Positions 35,301-44,700 of a stretch of DNA of 64,000 nucleotides are shown piece after piece (position 1 is the stretch's first letter; every line of letters begins with the position of its first letter). Both the position numbers and the translations under genes were made by a program. The stretch covers positions 16,486,336 to 16,550,335 of the forward strand of contig OU744454.1 in the NCBI GenBank assembly GCA_916610825.1. The letters run 5' to 3'. The notes below the pieces were generated by a model. That model saw only the letters and a program-made list of their open reading frames with translations, did no database searches and was not told where the DNA came from. This DNA is from Haliclystus octoradiatus. Taxonomy: Eukaryota > Cnidaria > Staurozoa > Stauromedusae > Haliclystidae.

Positions 35301-37669
35301 AATATATAATTAATAATTAATTAATAATCAGTAGAAATAATGTTTGTATACATTCTCTGTTTTCATCAACCAAAATTTGCTTGAGAATATCAAAATGCTA
35401 AAACGTTGATGCTTATTCTTTTTTAACTTTTTATTCGTCATTTTCATTAATTTAGATTGACATTAAGGCTCTGTCAGAGTTTTACGGATTGAAACACGAA
35501 GCAGGATCACAAGAAGCAATTCAGAAAAGGTAAACAACCATTTGCAATGAGGATGCAGCTATGTTTCAAAATATGCCTATTGTTACATCGTATCGACCTC
35601 CTGCCAAAGAAATAGAGTCCACCAGCTTTTCATGAACAGTTCACAATATTTTCTTGAGTTGTTCATGAACTTTGCAAACATTAATGAACTATTCATGAAC
35701 ACCTCATGGACAGTGAATGGCCTGTTTTGCATGGACTGTTCATGAACTGTTTTCAAAGCGCAAATGGTCTTCACATGTTCTGATTGCAAAGAGAAATTTC
35801 ATGTTGCCTAGGAATTATTCAGTTATTTCATAAAAGATATTGCAGTAATAGAAGACTTTTTAAAATGTTATTTTTGATGTTGCAGCGAAGAAGATAAAAA
35901 GAAATCCATTTTGATCAACGCCCTCACCAAAAAGGTCACACATAATTAAAAAATATTGAAATACCTGTTTTGATTGAGATATCCTGTTAGTTTGTTTTAT
36001 TTTTGTATTAAATTGACAGGGTATTTCTCTATCAGAACTGATCTCAGTGGCACCTGAAATGAATAATGGTGAGCAACATATTTCAATATTATATATCTTT
36101 GCTGGAAGCACTTCTGTTTTCATGCCTCGGTGCCTACATCACTACTGATTCAGATTTATTTCAAACGACAGAAGCCACAAGCCTCCTTGTACTTGCCTGT
36201 CACCCCACTGTTAGCAAATAAAAACATATACATTACGCTCTGTTTGGCCAACGTTGTACATATGCTATGTATATGAGTTCACACTCCATATAATTACTGT
36301 AGTTCATTATTATGCTGTGGTCATTATTATGACATAACACGGTGTAGTTCAAGTGTGTTCTGAGTTATGATTGTCTAGCTCTTTTGGAACTCTCAAGCTA
36401 ATTTAATTTCATGGCTTTGAGCATATTTACAGGAAACAATCATCTACAGAACACTCAAAGTAACCATTGGTAACCATCATGTCATAATGGTTCAGATGTA
36501 TTGATCAATATTATTTATATTTTTTAGTCAATGACGAAGAGCCAGCAACTGACGAGTGTGATTTGCACAAAGGTGACTTATCACAAAGATAGGAAATCAT
36601 AAAAAATTATTGCTGCACTATTTATGTGTAACAATAAATTATTTTTTATTTTTGAAACACAGAATTAAATGAAACATTGCATAATCTGCTGAAATGGGTC
36701 GATGTGTCTGATGCGAAGGTAATGTCCAGCAGGTGTTAAACACGGAGGTATGTCACAAAGCCCAGGATTTGGTGACCTGATGAATTCATAAGAAGGCATA
36801 AAATATAAATTTTATTTTCCCATCTGAAATTAAACTATCATCCAGTTTCAAAATATGAAATATTCCAGATAAGGTTTGTTGTGCTGGTACATATTCAAGT
36901 TCATTTGAACAGCAGATCAAATGTTTCTAGGATTTAAAATTAAAATAAAATTCTCAAACATACTGAAATCCATTCAAATTTTTGTTGCATCAAGTCACAT
37001 TAAAGATGATCACAATTTTAATGAGGCTACACAATTTTAGGCAAGATTAGACATGGCTATGCGGATGGTATGTGATTTGGGTTTCTACTGTTCAAGCTAG
37101 CTTGCAAGGCAGTATCATTGTATTTGTTAGTGGTTGTTCACTATTCAGGTCTAGATTAAGATGTCCGGAAGTACCATAAACACCCTTTCCATCAATTATT
37201 AACATCTTTGTATTTAATGATTCCAATGACTACTGTATCGGTGTGAGGGGGACAGATTTGCTTACAGATTCACACATGGTTTCGCTATTTAATGCACTCC
37301 CACCAACCAAGGCCACATGACTCCATTTCAGTTCAACAAGAATCATTTTGTAATTTGCTTTTCTTTAGGCTCAATGTCTAGCTATGCACCATGGACTTGC
37401 GTTAAATTTCTATGGAACTGCATTTAAAACGGCATTGAAGAGCAACGACGACTGCATTCCATCACGTAACATTGATGACATTCTAATAAAGGTATTTGTT
37501 TGTTTACTGATTAGTTAATGCAGTGATTGATCAGTTGCTTTTAAATATTTGTAACTTACTGGAAATGTTTTTGATTCAGATTTGTAAAAAGATGGAATTA
37601 GGATATATTGAAGAATATCTCAACAACTGGAACATTGTTAAATACCCTGGTAGACAGGAACAATTTTAA
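14397..37669 (+). CDS. TPP2: Tripeptidyl peptidase II
   Basis: Giant cytosolic serine peptidase of the subtilisin family that removes tripeptides from peptide N-termini, downstream of the proteasome. Exons: 14397-14570, 22068-22196, 27096-27191, 28010-28123, 28970-29091, 29177-29274, 29360-29425, 29556-29641, 29724-29792, 29872-29948, 30029-30156, 30244-30343, 30439-30572, 30656-30707, 30782-30822, 30904-30941, 31083-31148, 31307-31415, 31519-31614, 31706-31770, 31847-31923, 32019-32119, 32207-32361, 32445-32561, 32641-32741, 32817-32913, 33007-33144, 33227-33277, 33355-33560, 33651-33729, 34166-34255, 34515-34570, 34652-34751, 34828-34884, 35456-35529, 35886-35934, 36020-36068, 36528-36572, 36663-36718, 37369-37491, 37580-37669. 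Phases all agree, giving 1256 residues (human 1249). Catalytic Asp47 (FDSGVDP), His269 (SHGTHVAS), oxyanion Asn367 (SAGNNGP) and Ser454 (GTSMSSP) are intact. The C-terminal helical region aligns to the end. No break is seen. Confidence 0.97.
14877..16950. mobile_element. Pair of inverted CCCAGCAAACAC ends in TPP2 intron 1
   Basis: CCCAGCAAACACGGAGACGT starts at about 14877. Its relative CCCAGCAAACACTGACGG lies in reverse at about 16925-16948. The two could be ends of one 2-kb non-autonomous element or two separate fragments of one family. The shared part is only about 20 bp, so the element is uncertain. The foldback at 15180-15968 would be nested inside it. Confidence 0.35.
15180..15968. mobile_element. 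Foldback element with ~140-bp inverted arms
   Basis: The left arm (15180-15314) and right arm (15819-15968) are inverted copies with obvious high similarity. Both hold, for example, AGTGTGCCAGAAACCAAAAA and the neighbouring TGTGCCCAATCACAGCGCAC. The 500-bp interior is AT-rich with no recognisable transposase. This fits a foldback or MITE-like DNA transposon in TPP2 intron 1. Confidence 0.7.
17049..17703. mobile_element. Second foldback element, ~160-185-bp arms
   Basis: The left arm (17049-17233) and right arm (17546-17703) are inverted relatives. Both contain CCGGTGTCTGTAACTTGCGTG, a CATAATTTAT block, GTCTCGATGTTA and a TGCTGTCATGT block near the inner end. The loop of about 310 bp is AT-rich. 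No coding potential is seen. It belongs to a different family from the foldback at 15180. Confidence 0.7.
17830..21200. other. TPP2 intron 1, AT-rich stretch without a gene
   Basis: I see no exon here. A GC-richer island at about 18290-18500, with CCCGACCCGCGGGCC and CCGCCCCCAATATCTGG, may be hAT-type transposon debris but has no recognisable protein. A 9-bp TCTATATTT motif repeats about four times at 18970-19004. The rest (19200-21100) is very AT-rich. Confidence 0.5.
21214..21290 (+). repeat. tRNA-like fragment, possible SINE head
   Basis: An A-box-like GTAATTGGTTAATGC is followed about 35 bp later by a B-box-like AGTTCAAATCC and a short stem. The arms do not pair well enough for a working tRNA. 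A decayed tRNA-derived SINE or tRNA pseudogene is more likely. It lies in TPP2 intron 1. Confidence 0.35.
22948..23226 (-). CDS. Unrecognised 92-codon ORF inside TPP2 intron 2
   Basis: A complete ATG-to-stop ORF antisense to TPP2, beginning [10 protein letters not shown] and ending NYQRIF. Its composition is protein-like (mixed charged and aromatic residues), but I recognise no family, and nearby splice signals or promoter features are not evident. It could be a chance ORF, an exon of an intronic gene or transposon-derived. Confidence 0.2.
   Translation of the reverse strand: MSSQSVVYRMRLYSAEVTLHKIPFYRDEKSDGQISLLLKEDYRTGGYGVLIAFPTIHYDFYPEENSLFSVQADAYNNKFYLASFCSNYQRIF
24302..24443. repeat. 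Inverted repeat, 37-bp arms
   Basis: Arms at 24302-24338 and 24407-24443 are reverse complements with one mismatch (CTCACACGATTAACACCTC begins the left arm), around a 68-nt spacer. They could form a strong hairpin in DNA or pre-mRNA. A small foldback transposon is the simplest reading. The rest of TPP2 intron 2 up to 25300 shows no other gene. Confidence 0.8.
25330..26650 (-). mobile_element. Degenerate LINE (CR1/L2-like) reverse transcriptase fragment
   Basis: On the minus strand, conceptual pieces match non-LTR reverse transcriptase in order. These are [15 protein letters not shown] (about 26570), [20 protein letters not shown] (about 26300), [20 protein letters not shown] (about 26080) and an [14 protein letters not shown]-like motif (about 25520). 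A run of ATG triplets at 25330-25355 looks like the element's 3' tail. The pieces lie in several frames with internal duplications, and little coding sequence remains between the VPQG motif and the tail, so the 3' half is missing. Confidence 0.85.
25834..26064. repeat. Three 77-bp tandem copies inside the LINE
   Basis: A 77-bp unit starting CAGATAACCAGAGAGTGCTG occurs at 25834, 25911 and 25988, nearly identical each time. The length is not a multiple of three, so it disrupts the LINE frame. A second smaller duplication, of about 35 bp (GGATGCTTCCCTGTGGTAC), lies at 25525-25580. Confidence 0.9.
26898..27047. repeat. Near-perfect palindrome, 68-bp arms and 14-nt loop
   Basis: Arms 26898-26965 and 26980-27047 are reverse complements with a single mismatch. 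They include GGAGTCAAAGACTACACATT and its complement. The palindrome lies 49 bp before TPP2 exon 3. A degenerate relative of one arm, with its upstream GGGCTCAATG flank, occurs at 27878-27985, so this is a dispersed repeat. Near-perfection suggests recent formation. Confidence 0.92.
27392..27564. mobile_element. 173-bp MITE, Tc1/mariner-pogo type, TA duplication
   Basis: The element starts CAGTCAAACCTGTTATAACGG and ends in the inverted relative CCGTTATATACAGGAATCACTG. It is flanked on both sides by TA. Internal GGTCACC/GGCCACC text repeats. Size, termini and TA target site fit a non-autonomous Tc1/mariner-superfamily element. It sits in TPP2 intron 3. Confidence 0.7.
27878..27990. repeat. Dispersed repeat related to the 26898 palindrome
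   Basis: GGGCTCAATGCAAAATATAG followed by TATAATAAAAGTCAGAGAATC parallels the sequence leading into and forming the palindrome's left arm at 26872-26965. The TGCTACTTGAAGTTTCACGC part and the following GATTATCAGG also recur in degraded form. The family is not identified. Confidence 0.45.
31771..31846 (+). other. TPP2: TPP2 intron with GC donor (first of two)
   Basis: The exon ends GAAGAG and the intron begins GCTAGT and ends CTCACAG. Reading frame and protein similarity (SSHYEE then [13 protein letters not shown]) require a phase-0 join here. The only nearby GT choice leads to a stop. GC-AG introns are a known minor spliceosomal class, though GCTAGT is a weak form of the donor. Confidence 0.75.
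31924..32018 (+). other. TPP2: TPP2 intron with GC donor (second of two)
   Basis: The exon ends CCCCAAAT and the intron begins GCAAGT, the usual GC-donor consensus, ending ATTGACAG. The join gives KPQIVASDGK in frame with the next exon. A GT at 31949 would put the following exon out of frame. Confidence 0.82.
33730..34065 (+). repeat. 25-bp minisatellite built on a splice donor
   Basis: About 13 copies of a unit like GTAAGTGGCATACCTCAGTT followed by AAGTA fill the start of the TPP2 intron after exon 33651-33729. The first copy is the real donor (ATG then GTAAGTGACAT), and many later copies also carry GTAAGT. Units vary by small changes and by insertions such as CATACATACC. It is intronic and does not change the coding sequence if the first donor is used. 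Confidence 0.93.
35625..35760. repeat. Cluster of GTTCATGAAC palindromes
   Basis: Copies or near copies of the 10-bp palindrome GTTCATGAAC lie at about 35628, 35661, 35691 and 35748 in the TPP2 intron before exon 35886. Partial forms lie between them. The spacing is irregular (about 30-57 bp). It may be a degenerate tandem repeat or a cluster of dyad binding sites; the sequence alone does not say which. Confidence 0.6.
36069..37368. other. Last TPP2 introns, nothing else recognised
   Basis: Apart from the small exons 36528-36572 and 36663-36718, this stretch is AT-rich intron sequence. I see no other ORF of note, RNA gene or repeat. Confidence 0.5.
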
Positions 37670-37809
37670 AGCCAGGTAGAAATTGTTAGAACTAGACACA
37701 AAAATCAATTGTTATTAAATTCTTGACACAAATAGAAATCTATTAATTTACCCAGCTATTGATTTGTCCATAGTACTATAATTAATTTATATACATTTTA
37801 TCTTTCTTG
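37670..37809. other. Tail-to-tail gap between TPP2 and MFS gene
   Basis: Only 140 bp separate the two stop codons. I see no canonical AATAAA on either strand within it, so 3' UTRs probably extend into the opposite gene or use variant signals such as ATTAAA-like sequences. Overlapping 3' ends are an inference. Confidence 0.55.
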
Positions 37810-40798
37810 TTAATCACCAATGGCAACCGGATTGCCAGACGCAGATTTTTCTTTACCAGCTAAATGCCTGGGACGGTTCAACCGCTCTGGCAAGGCAAAG
37901 CTCATTACAAACAAGCCAGCAATCAAAAAAGTTAAAAAGTAAAATGCTATGTGATAATCAAATGGAAATATCTTATGTTTTCTTGAAGGCTTTATGGACC
38001 AAGCAAATAGACTTCCTATCAACGTAGGTGAGAATGTTCTAGAAGTCAAAAAAGAAAATAATTAGGACCCAACCACATTAGATCCGACCAATCACAGCGT
38101 CAGTCTGTCTGATCGTTACCTCATAATTTCTTGAGATGAAAATGCAAATCCATTCACAGCCCCGGCCTGATCCATGTAAACAGAATTGTTGATAAATAAC
38201 GCAATAGATGACCGCGTGCAAATGTCTGCCGTCATGCGCAGCATACGAAAAACTATCAGCAGTGTCCACATCAATCCTGGTCTACAAAAACAAAACCATT
38301 TGAAAATGTTTAATGAACCATCCACACGATATTCCGATGCGTGCACAGCGCTATCTTCTAACATGCCCCACAATTTGTATCAGCAATACTTGAATGTTAC
38401 TTACACTTTCTGAGTATCGTGGATCAATGGGAATAGTGCCGTCATGATACCAAGGACAAGAAGGGCAATTTTAAGAGTCTAAAAATAGACACAACGAATG
38501 GCATCAGTCAGTCAACAGAGAAAGCAGACATGCCAAGAGAGAATAATTGAGACACAATAATGAATTATTTCACTTACAAAAATGCCACCTAACCCTCTTT
38601 CCATCTGAAAATCAAACGGAATATTAAATTAAAAGACAATCTGAGAACAAAATAAACAGTAACGTGCGGTTATTACTTACGCGTCCAAATATAATTGGTT
38701 GAAATACTACACTGACTAAGGCTGGAACAAGCAGTGCTGTGCCAATGTCATTTGTTTTGAATGAGAGGCCACCTGGGAAGGAGGTAGCAAATGAAACGTT
38801 CAAACAAATAACTAAATAGTTGAAATATTAAAATATAGTTGATATCAGTGTAAACGGTTGTACCTAGGCTGTACCCAGTGGCCATCCACAGGGAACCCAG
38901 TTCTTGAAAGCCAATGATTATGAAACCAGATAGACTGAACATTACTGTTGTTAGAAGAACCACTTTATCACATATAAGAGAGTATAGCGTTGTTTTTACC
39001 AAATAGCCAAGGCACTGGCTGCAGCAGAGGCAATGGCAACAGCAGCACCCATCAACCTCTTTTGGCGCGTCCTGATTTTCTGCTTCATCTGCCTTTTCAA
39101 CTGATTTCATTTGAAGATCATCCTCAGAGTCAAGCAAGAGACCTTTGGTGTCGTCACTGTCGACATTATAACCATTTCTATCATGAAAAGATATAGTAGC
39201 AATGACTGTTTGCTCGCAAGTCAATTCCAAAAAGATTAAGATCAGTCTTATGAGACTAGCTACCTTGTTCCTAGAGTTTCTTCAAACGTGAAATAAATGG
39301 CAATAATTGAAACCAACATCAAGCAAGAGACAACAAGACTGGGCAGAAGAAAGCGATACTTTGTGAACAATGTTTTACTTAAACCTAGAAAAAATGCAAA
39401 ATTAGATTATCCCGCATTTTGACAATCAGCAGCTAATAGTATTGTAACCCTCTCACCTTTGCCGAATGTTCCTGGGTACTTAACAACAGGATCTGCAAGG
39501 TACCCCCCCACGGCAGGACCAAGAACAATGGCAGAGTTCCATGCTGCAAAGACCAATGCCACTCCGATACCCTATACATAAATAAAAATGTATTTTATTT
39601 TTCTGATTTAATTGAGCAGCACTAGGAGGCTGAATGTGGGCTTGCGTTTGAGCACTGATGAACCAACCAAACCCTGGCCTTCTTTTGACACTCTCCCGCT
39701 GATTATAATTATAGTGTAAATTTGTAACAAGTGATATCTAAGGGCATACCTGATTGGTGTCATCACATATCTCAGCGAATGACGCTCTGCCAACTACGAT
39801 GACACCTACAATGACATAATAAACGAACCTGAATGAATCTACGGTTCGGTATGATGCTCTTTTTCTAATGCAGCAGACTGAATACAACTGCAGCTCACCA
39901 TTGAAAAGGCCTTGAAGAAATCGAGATGCAATCGCCCACGTCAGAGAAGAAGTGAATCCAAACATAATGGTTGCAAAATAGGTCATGACAGCAGAGAACA
40001 GAAGGACAGGACGACGGCCAATTCTGTCAGTCAGCCATCCCCAGAAGTACCTGCAAGAATGACGATTGCTATGGTTACTTAGTCATGTTGGCAATCTGAC
40101 AGATAACACAATCTATGTGATAAGAGTAACTTACCCGCCAATGAAACGACCAACGAACAATGAAGATGCTATTATGCCAGCGTAATAACCTATTAACAAA
40201 GTAGATACATACATCAATCAACAAATCAGAGTGTACATCCTATGTTGTTGTTGCTGTGACACCAGCTCACCTCTTTCGTGATCTTTGTAACCAAAACTCT
40301 AAAATTGAAAATCACCCAACAAATATAATTGTGACCCCATTAATTAATTAAATCAAGGTCAACGAACTGGCAATTAGCGCTCACTTGACTCCAGATACAC
40401 GGTAGGCCTATATATAGCTAAATAATTACGACTTACCGATACCATAGCAGGCAAATATGAAAACGGCGTAGTTAATGTCAATTGCGTTGAGAACTGCAAG
40501 TAGAATAAATAAAGATCATCAACAGCAACAGTAATGGTTAATAAACTCTGAAATTGATTCGTAAGAGGAAGTGTTTCAGTCATGACACAAACAAACAGTA
40601 CAATGTAGAAAAACGCTGCATATCAAACCATAACAGTTAATTACAAATGTGGATGTTACAAATCCATATAAAACATAGTATAAGACATATTACGAAGCTT
40701 ACCAAGATTAGAAAAAGAGCAGACGAAACGGTAGCATCGAGGCGAGTGACGCCGGGTGGGTAGAGGATACCAGCGATTCTGTCCTTCCAGCTAGGCAT
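37810..40798 (-). CDS. MFS transporter, ZIFL (zinc-induced facilitator)-like
   Basis: Multi-span membrane transporter of the major facilitator superfamily. Exons: 40798-40703, 40493-40437, 40298-40271, 40189-40135, 40050-39899, 39805-39750, 39571-39457, 39384-39264, 39177-38864, 38772-38681, 38604-38578, 38478-38405, 38281-38120, 38038-37810. Phases agree; 525 residues. GYYAGIIASSLFVGR leads into the MFS loop motif WGWLTDRIGRRPV. Further family marks are GPAVGGYLADP after the fifth helix and INNSV, AVNGFAFS and FSPTLIGSLFAWS near the end. These resemble the ZIFL/TetA-like group known from plants, fungi and some invertebrates. Substrate unknown; family members move zinc, potassium or organic compounds. 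The central loop (exon 39177-38864) is acidic, then carries GCCCCHCLCCSQC just before the seventh helix. TPP2 ends 140 bp away, tail to tail. Confidence 0.9.
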
Positions 40799-41775
40799 TT
40801 TGATTTTAATGAAATCAATCACTGCAAGTAACTAATACACATCGGCCGCAGACCAACGCAAATATTAGATGATTGTGTCTTGAATTTTATATCCACCATC
40901 AAATTAATTCAGTTATAAATATAAACAGATAAATATTTTGATCAAAACAACCATGTTCTTTAACCATGTTCTTCGCATTGATTCGATACAGGAACTAATA
41001 TATCACACACTGAAGATGAGCAGCGATCAATCAGGCATGACAATCGTTGTCTTGACTACAAATGAAGTGGGCTATCTCAATGTGCTCTATGTTCGCAAAC
41101 GACAGTCAATTAGGGCCGCATTAAGACAGCTATCAATTTTAAATTATTTAATCCTTTGTTACAAATCAGCTTTCGCTTGATAACTGGCACTGCTCAGCGA
41201 GATAAAAGTACCAAATGGATTGCTATATTCATTATTATCAAATTATTTACAGCTATTCAAACAACGGAGGTTTTTTCAACGTCGTTTTAACATTTGCGGG
41301 GGGCCAAAATGATACTGCATGAAATGTTTTCAAAATAAACAGGATGGAGACAGATCGATGGACTCCTTTGTAGATATTTTTGATCAATATGCGTGATTTA
41401 GCTTATGTAGCTGTCTGCTTTTGAAATAATCAATATATACCAATTAAGATCACACCTTCTTAGCAATACGATATGTTGAGATAGGTGAAAACCAAACAAC
41501 TGCGGCTGAACATAATACGATGAGATGAGTAAGTAAATACAGATGTTTTCCGCGTGTATAAGAATAAGAAAATCGGTCGCACAATGGAGGTGATTGGAAT
41601 CATCGGTCGCTCCCATAGGGTCGCTCCTTTCTTTGTTATGTCACGTGACCGAAAATGGCCTCTCATGAAAAAAGCGGGAATGAAATTACGAAAGAGAGGC
41701 AGTAGCCATTTTGTTTTCGATTTTGAAGTGAAATGAAAAATCAATTTTAGTTTAGGATTTTCGAGAGTTGCAGAG
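40799..41775. promoter_or_regulatory. Divergent intergenic region, MFS gene / TPR promoters
   Basis: Head-to-head spacing of 977 bp. Close to TPR, a GTCACGTGAC palindrome (E-box core CACGTG) lies at 41640-41649. It is followed at once by CGAAAATGGCC, and GCCATTTTG lies at about 41706, an inverted pair resembling YY1-type sites. These are plausible core-promoter elements 65-140 bp upstream of the TPR start codon. No TATA box is clear. Confidence 0.45.
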
Positions 41776-44700
41776 ATGGGAGAAATTGATATAAGTTCAT
41801 TGTCAGAACTATTAAACTGCGATGTATCATTAGTGCAAAGTATACATTCAGAGGCTTCTCAGGCCGATGAGTTTTTGTCGAAGGTCGAAGAATCATTTTG
41901 CCAATTCCAATCTCTGAAGAGGAATCAAATAAACGCAGGTAGGTTGGTTTTGGTAGGCCTCGATAAGACTTGTTTAGACGGACTGTGTGATGGTTTTTCA
42001 TGAGAACAACCGTAATGATAAAGCGTACTCTAATGCCTATATACCTATTCAAAATATAACAACATTTAGGTAGGCTAGGTCCAGTTCTAGTTGATTCATT
42101 AGTAGGGTTGCCTACCTTTTGCACTAAGGGGTGATTAGCTCAGTTGGCAGAGCAACCGAACTTCAGATCGTCTCATATCTGTTCGACTGTGGTTCAAATC
42201 CCCCTGAGGTCAACTCAGCCTTGACTTTATCTGTAACATCAAATGAGTACCATCTAAGGATGGCGGATGCAATGGTTCAGAAGGAATTGCATTTTGAGTA
42301 GCTGCGGCGCATCGTTGCCATGAAATCTGTTGAAATTGATCTGCAGTGTCGCAACTGAGATCTAAGGAGCGTTTAACATCATTGCTCTTAGCGAAAAGGG
42401 CATTGCTCTTAGCGAAAAGAGCGACTCTTCTAGAAATAGAGGAGTGGTACGAGTGCCTTCGGTAGGGCGACACCGTCCACATTATTTATTTAGTATACTT
42501 TTTGCACAGGATTGCAAATAAAATCTCAGTTGTGCATTTGGGCCAAAATTATGGTCAAAGTGCAGCTAATTGATTTCTCTGATGGAATTTGACTCAGTAC
42601 TATATACCTTACATATTAATATCATATTGTCATTGTCTTGGTAGATAATACTTCTTTCTAAATTAAAATTTCAATCTGGTGCGTAGTTTCCATATTTACT
42701 ATATCAAATAATTGGATTTATCTAAATTAAGCCAAACCAGCCAAATTTACCAACTGATGTAGAGTTTGATATTTGCAACATTTTAAAAGAGATGAAGCGT
42801 GCGGTCAGATTAAGATTGAAATTTTTTGTGTCAGATACGAATGATTCAAAATGTATTCAATCTACTTTTAAATGACGCAAAAGATTTAAGTCAGTAAGAA
42901 TCCTTCTTGGAAATGTCAAAAGATGTTAAATGGAAGAAGGATGGCGCATGCACGCAGCGAACGACAAAACCCAGGTGCCTCGAAGCTGGAGCAGAATTTG
43001 AGCAAATTCAAAAGGATTACGATTTCCGAACGCAGAGAAAAAGTTTCAAAATTAATTGAGAGCAAAATAAAAATGATGGGAGAAATTTCATTCTCTTTTT
43101 AAAGATTTCACTGCCTTGTTTTGATTCTTTAGCTTTTATATGTACAGTTTGGAGGCGAAGAAATAAATGAAAACTTGACTATTAAATTTTTATTCATGCA
43201 ACCTTTCGCTCTAAGCTTAGAAACAACAATAGATGTTTGATTGTCATGAACTTATGAATTAGCGGCGGTTTCTTTGAAATTGAAAACGCCACACCATTAC
43301 ATGACGCTTTCAAGAATGAACTGGCCGGACACACATTATTAATTAATCTGTTTAATTTTCGTTCTGCAACTATGTTTTGGTCAGCGGACATTTTAATCTT
43401 ATCACTCTAATAGTAGTTGTATTACTCTTATGTCCTCAATAATAATTCAAATTCATAATTCAAGGATGAAACATGAATATGGAAAGTACTCAATAAATTT
43501 ACAATCTTTGTATTGCATCTCACATTATTCTCATCACTGTGGATGTTTCTCAGAAATTCTAATTTATGTAGATATACTCTGCATTTTCGTTCACTTTCAA
43601 TAAACCTTTTGCGCGAGCTACCATTATGGATTTTCTCGCGCCCCTGAAGTAGTGCATGATGGGATCGATTGATTGCCTCCGTCAAAATAAAAATGCAAGA
43701 AGTTATTAGTCAACGGGTGAACATTATCTTGTGTGTTAAATTTTTGATTTTCAATGTTTTATTAAATTTGTTAACACTTGATATTCAACATGACTGGTAT
43801 TACTTGCTGTGTAATGATGAGCCGATTATTATTTTCTGATTACCGATTACGATTATTTACAAATTAAGCTGTCAGGCCACTTGACACCTTCTATTGTTAT
43901 AAAGTGAAAAAGGTCAACACATTAGCGTTTATGAATAAAACACGCTAGCATGGTTGAACGAAAATTTTTACTAAGAAAGCAAAAGCGGCTGTTGAGTATT
44001 AACGAACAATTTTACTAAGAAAGCAAAAGCGGCTGTTGGGTTTTAACGAACAATTTTACTAAGAATGCGGAAGCGGCTGTTGTGTTTTAACGAACATTTT
44101 TTACTAAATTTTTGACAAATGACAGGAAATTGCTAAGTTTAATAATCATTTCGATTATTGCTAATAAAGATCGATTACTGACAATTCCAATTAATTACCG
44201 ATTGTTCGGCTTATCACTAGTTCCCCTGCTTTAACAGGAATAGCATTATTCACAAGTATTTAAAATTGTCATTTTGTGATATTTCAAAAGTCAAATTCCT
44301 TCATTGAATTCCCCACTTATTCCAGCTTTGCAAATACAGTAAGACTTGACAAAATCAACACAATTTATCTCAAGAAGTATTTTTACGGTTTCCATTTCGA
44401 TATCAAATAATTCAAATTAAACGAGAGAAACACATCCAAGAACAAACTATTGACTTGCTAGCTGCTTCTTTCAGACATGAGAATTTTCAGACTTTTAGCG
44501 GATTTCAGACTATTTTGGGCCTTGTGAAACTCTAGTTATTGCTTTTTCCCATTCAATTCCATTGACATTTATCAAGATATTGTAGATTTCAGACTATTTT
44601 TGAAATTTCAATTCTCATGTCTGTTCTTTTGAAAACTGAAAATGCAAGGCAATCATGCAACGATGCTTTAATTTACGATAATACACATGCGCGTGAGTTG

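Noticed and set aside
38748-39230. 160-codon ORF taken as a separate gene
   Set aside because: It is one exon (38864-39177) of the MFS transporter extended into both flanking introns.
42128-42210. Functional tRNA gene
   Set aside because: A and B boxes are good, but their spacing is too long and the acceptor and T arms do not pair.
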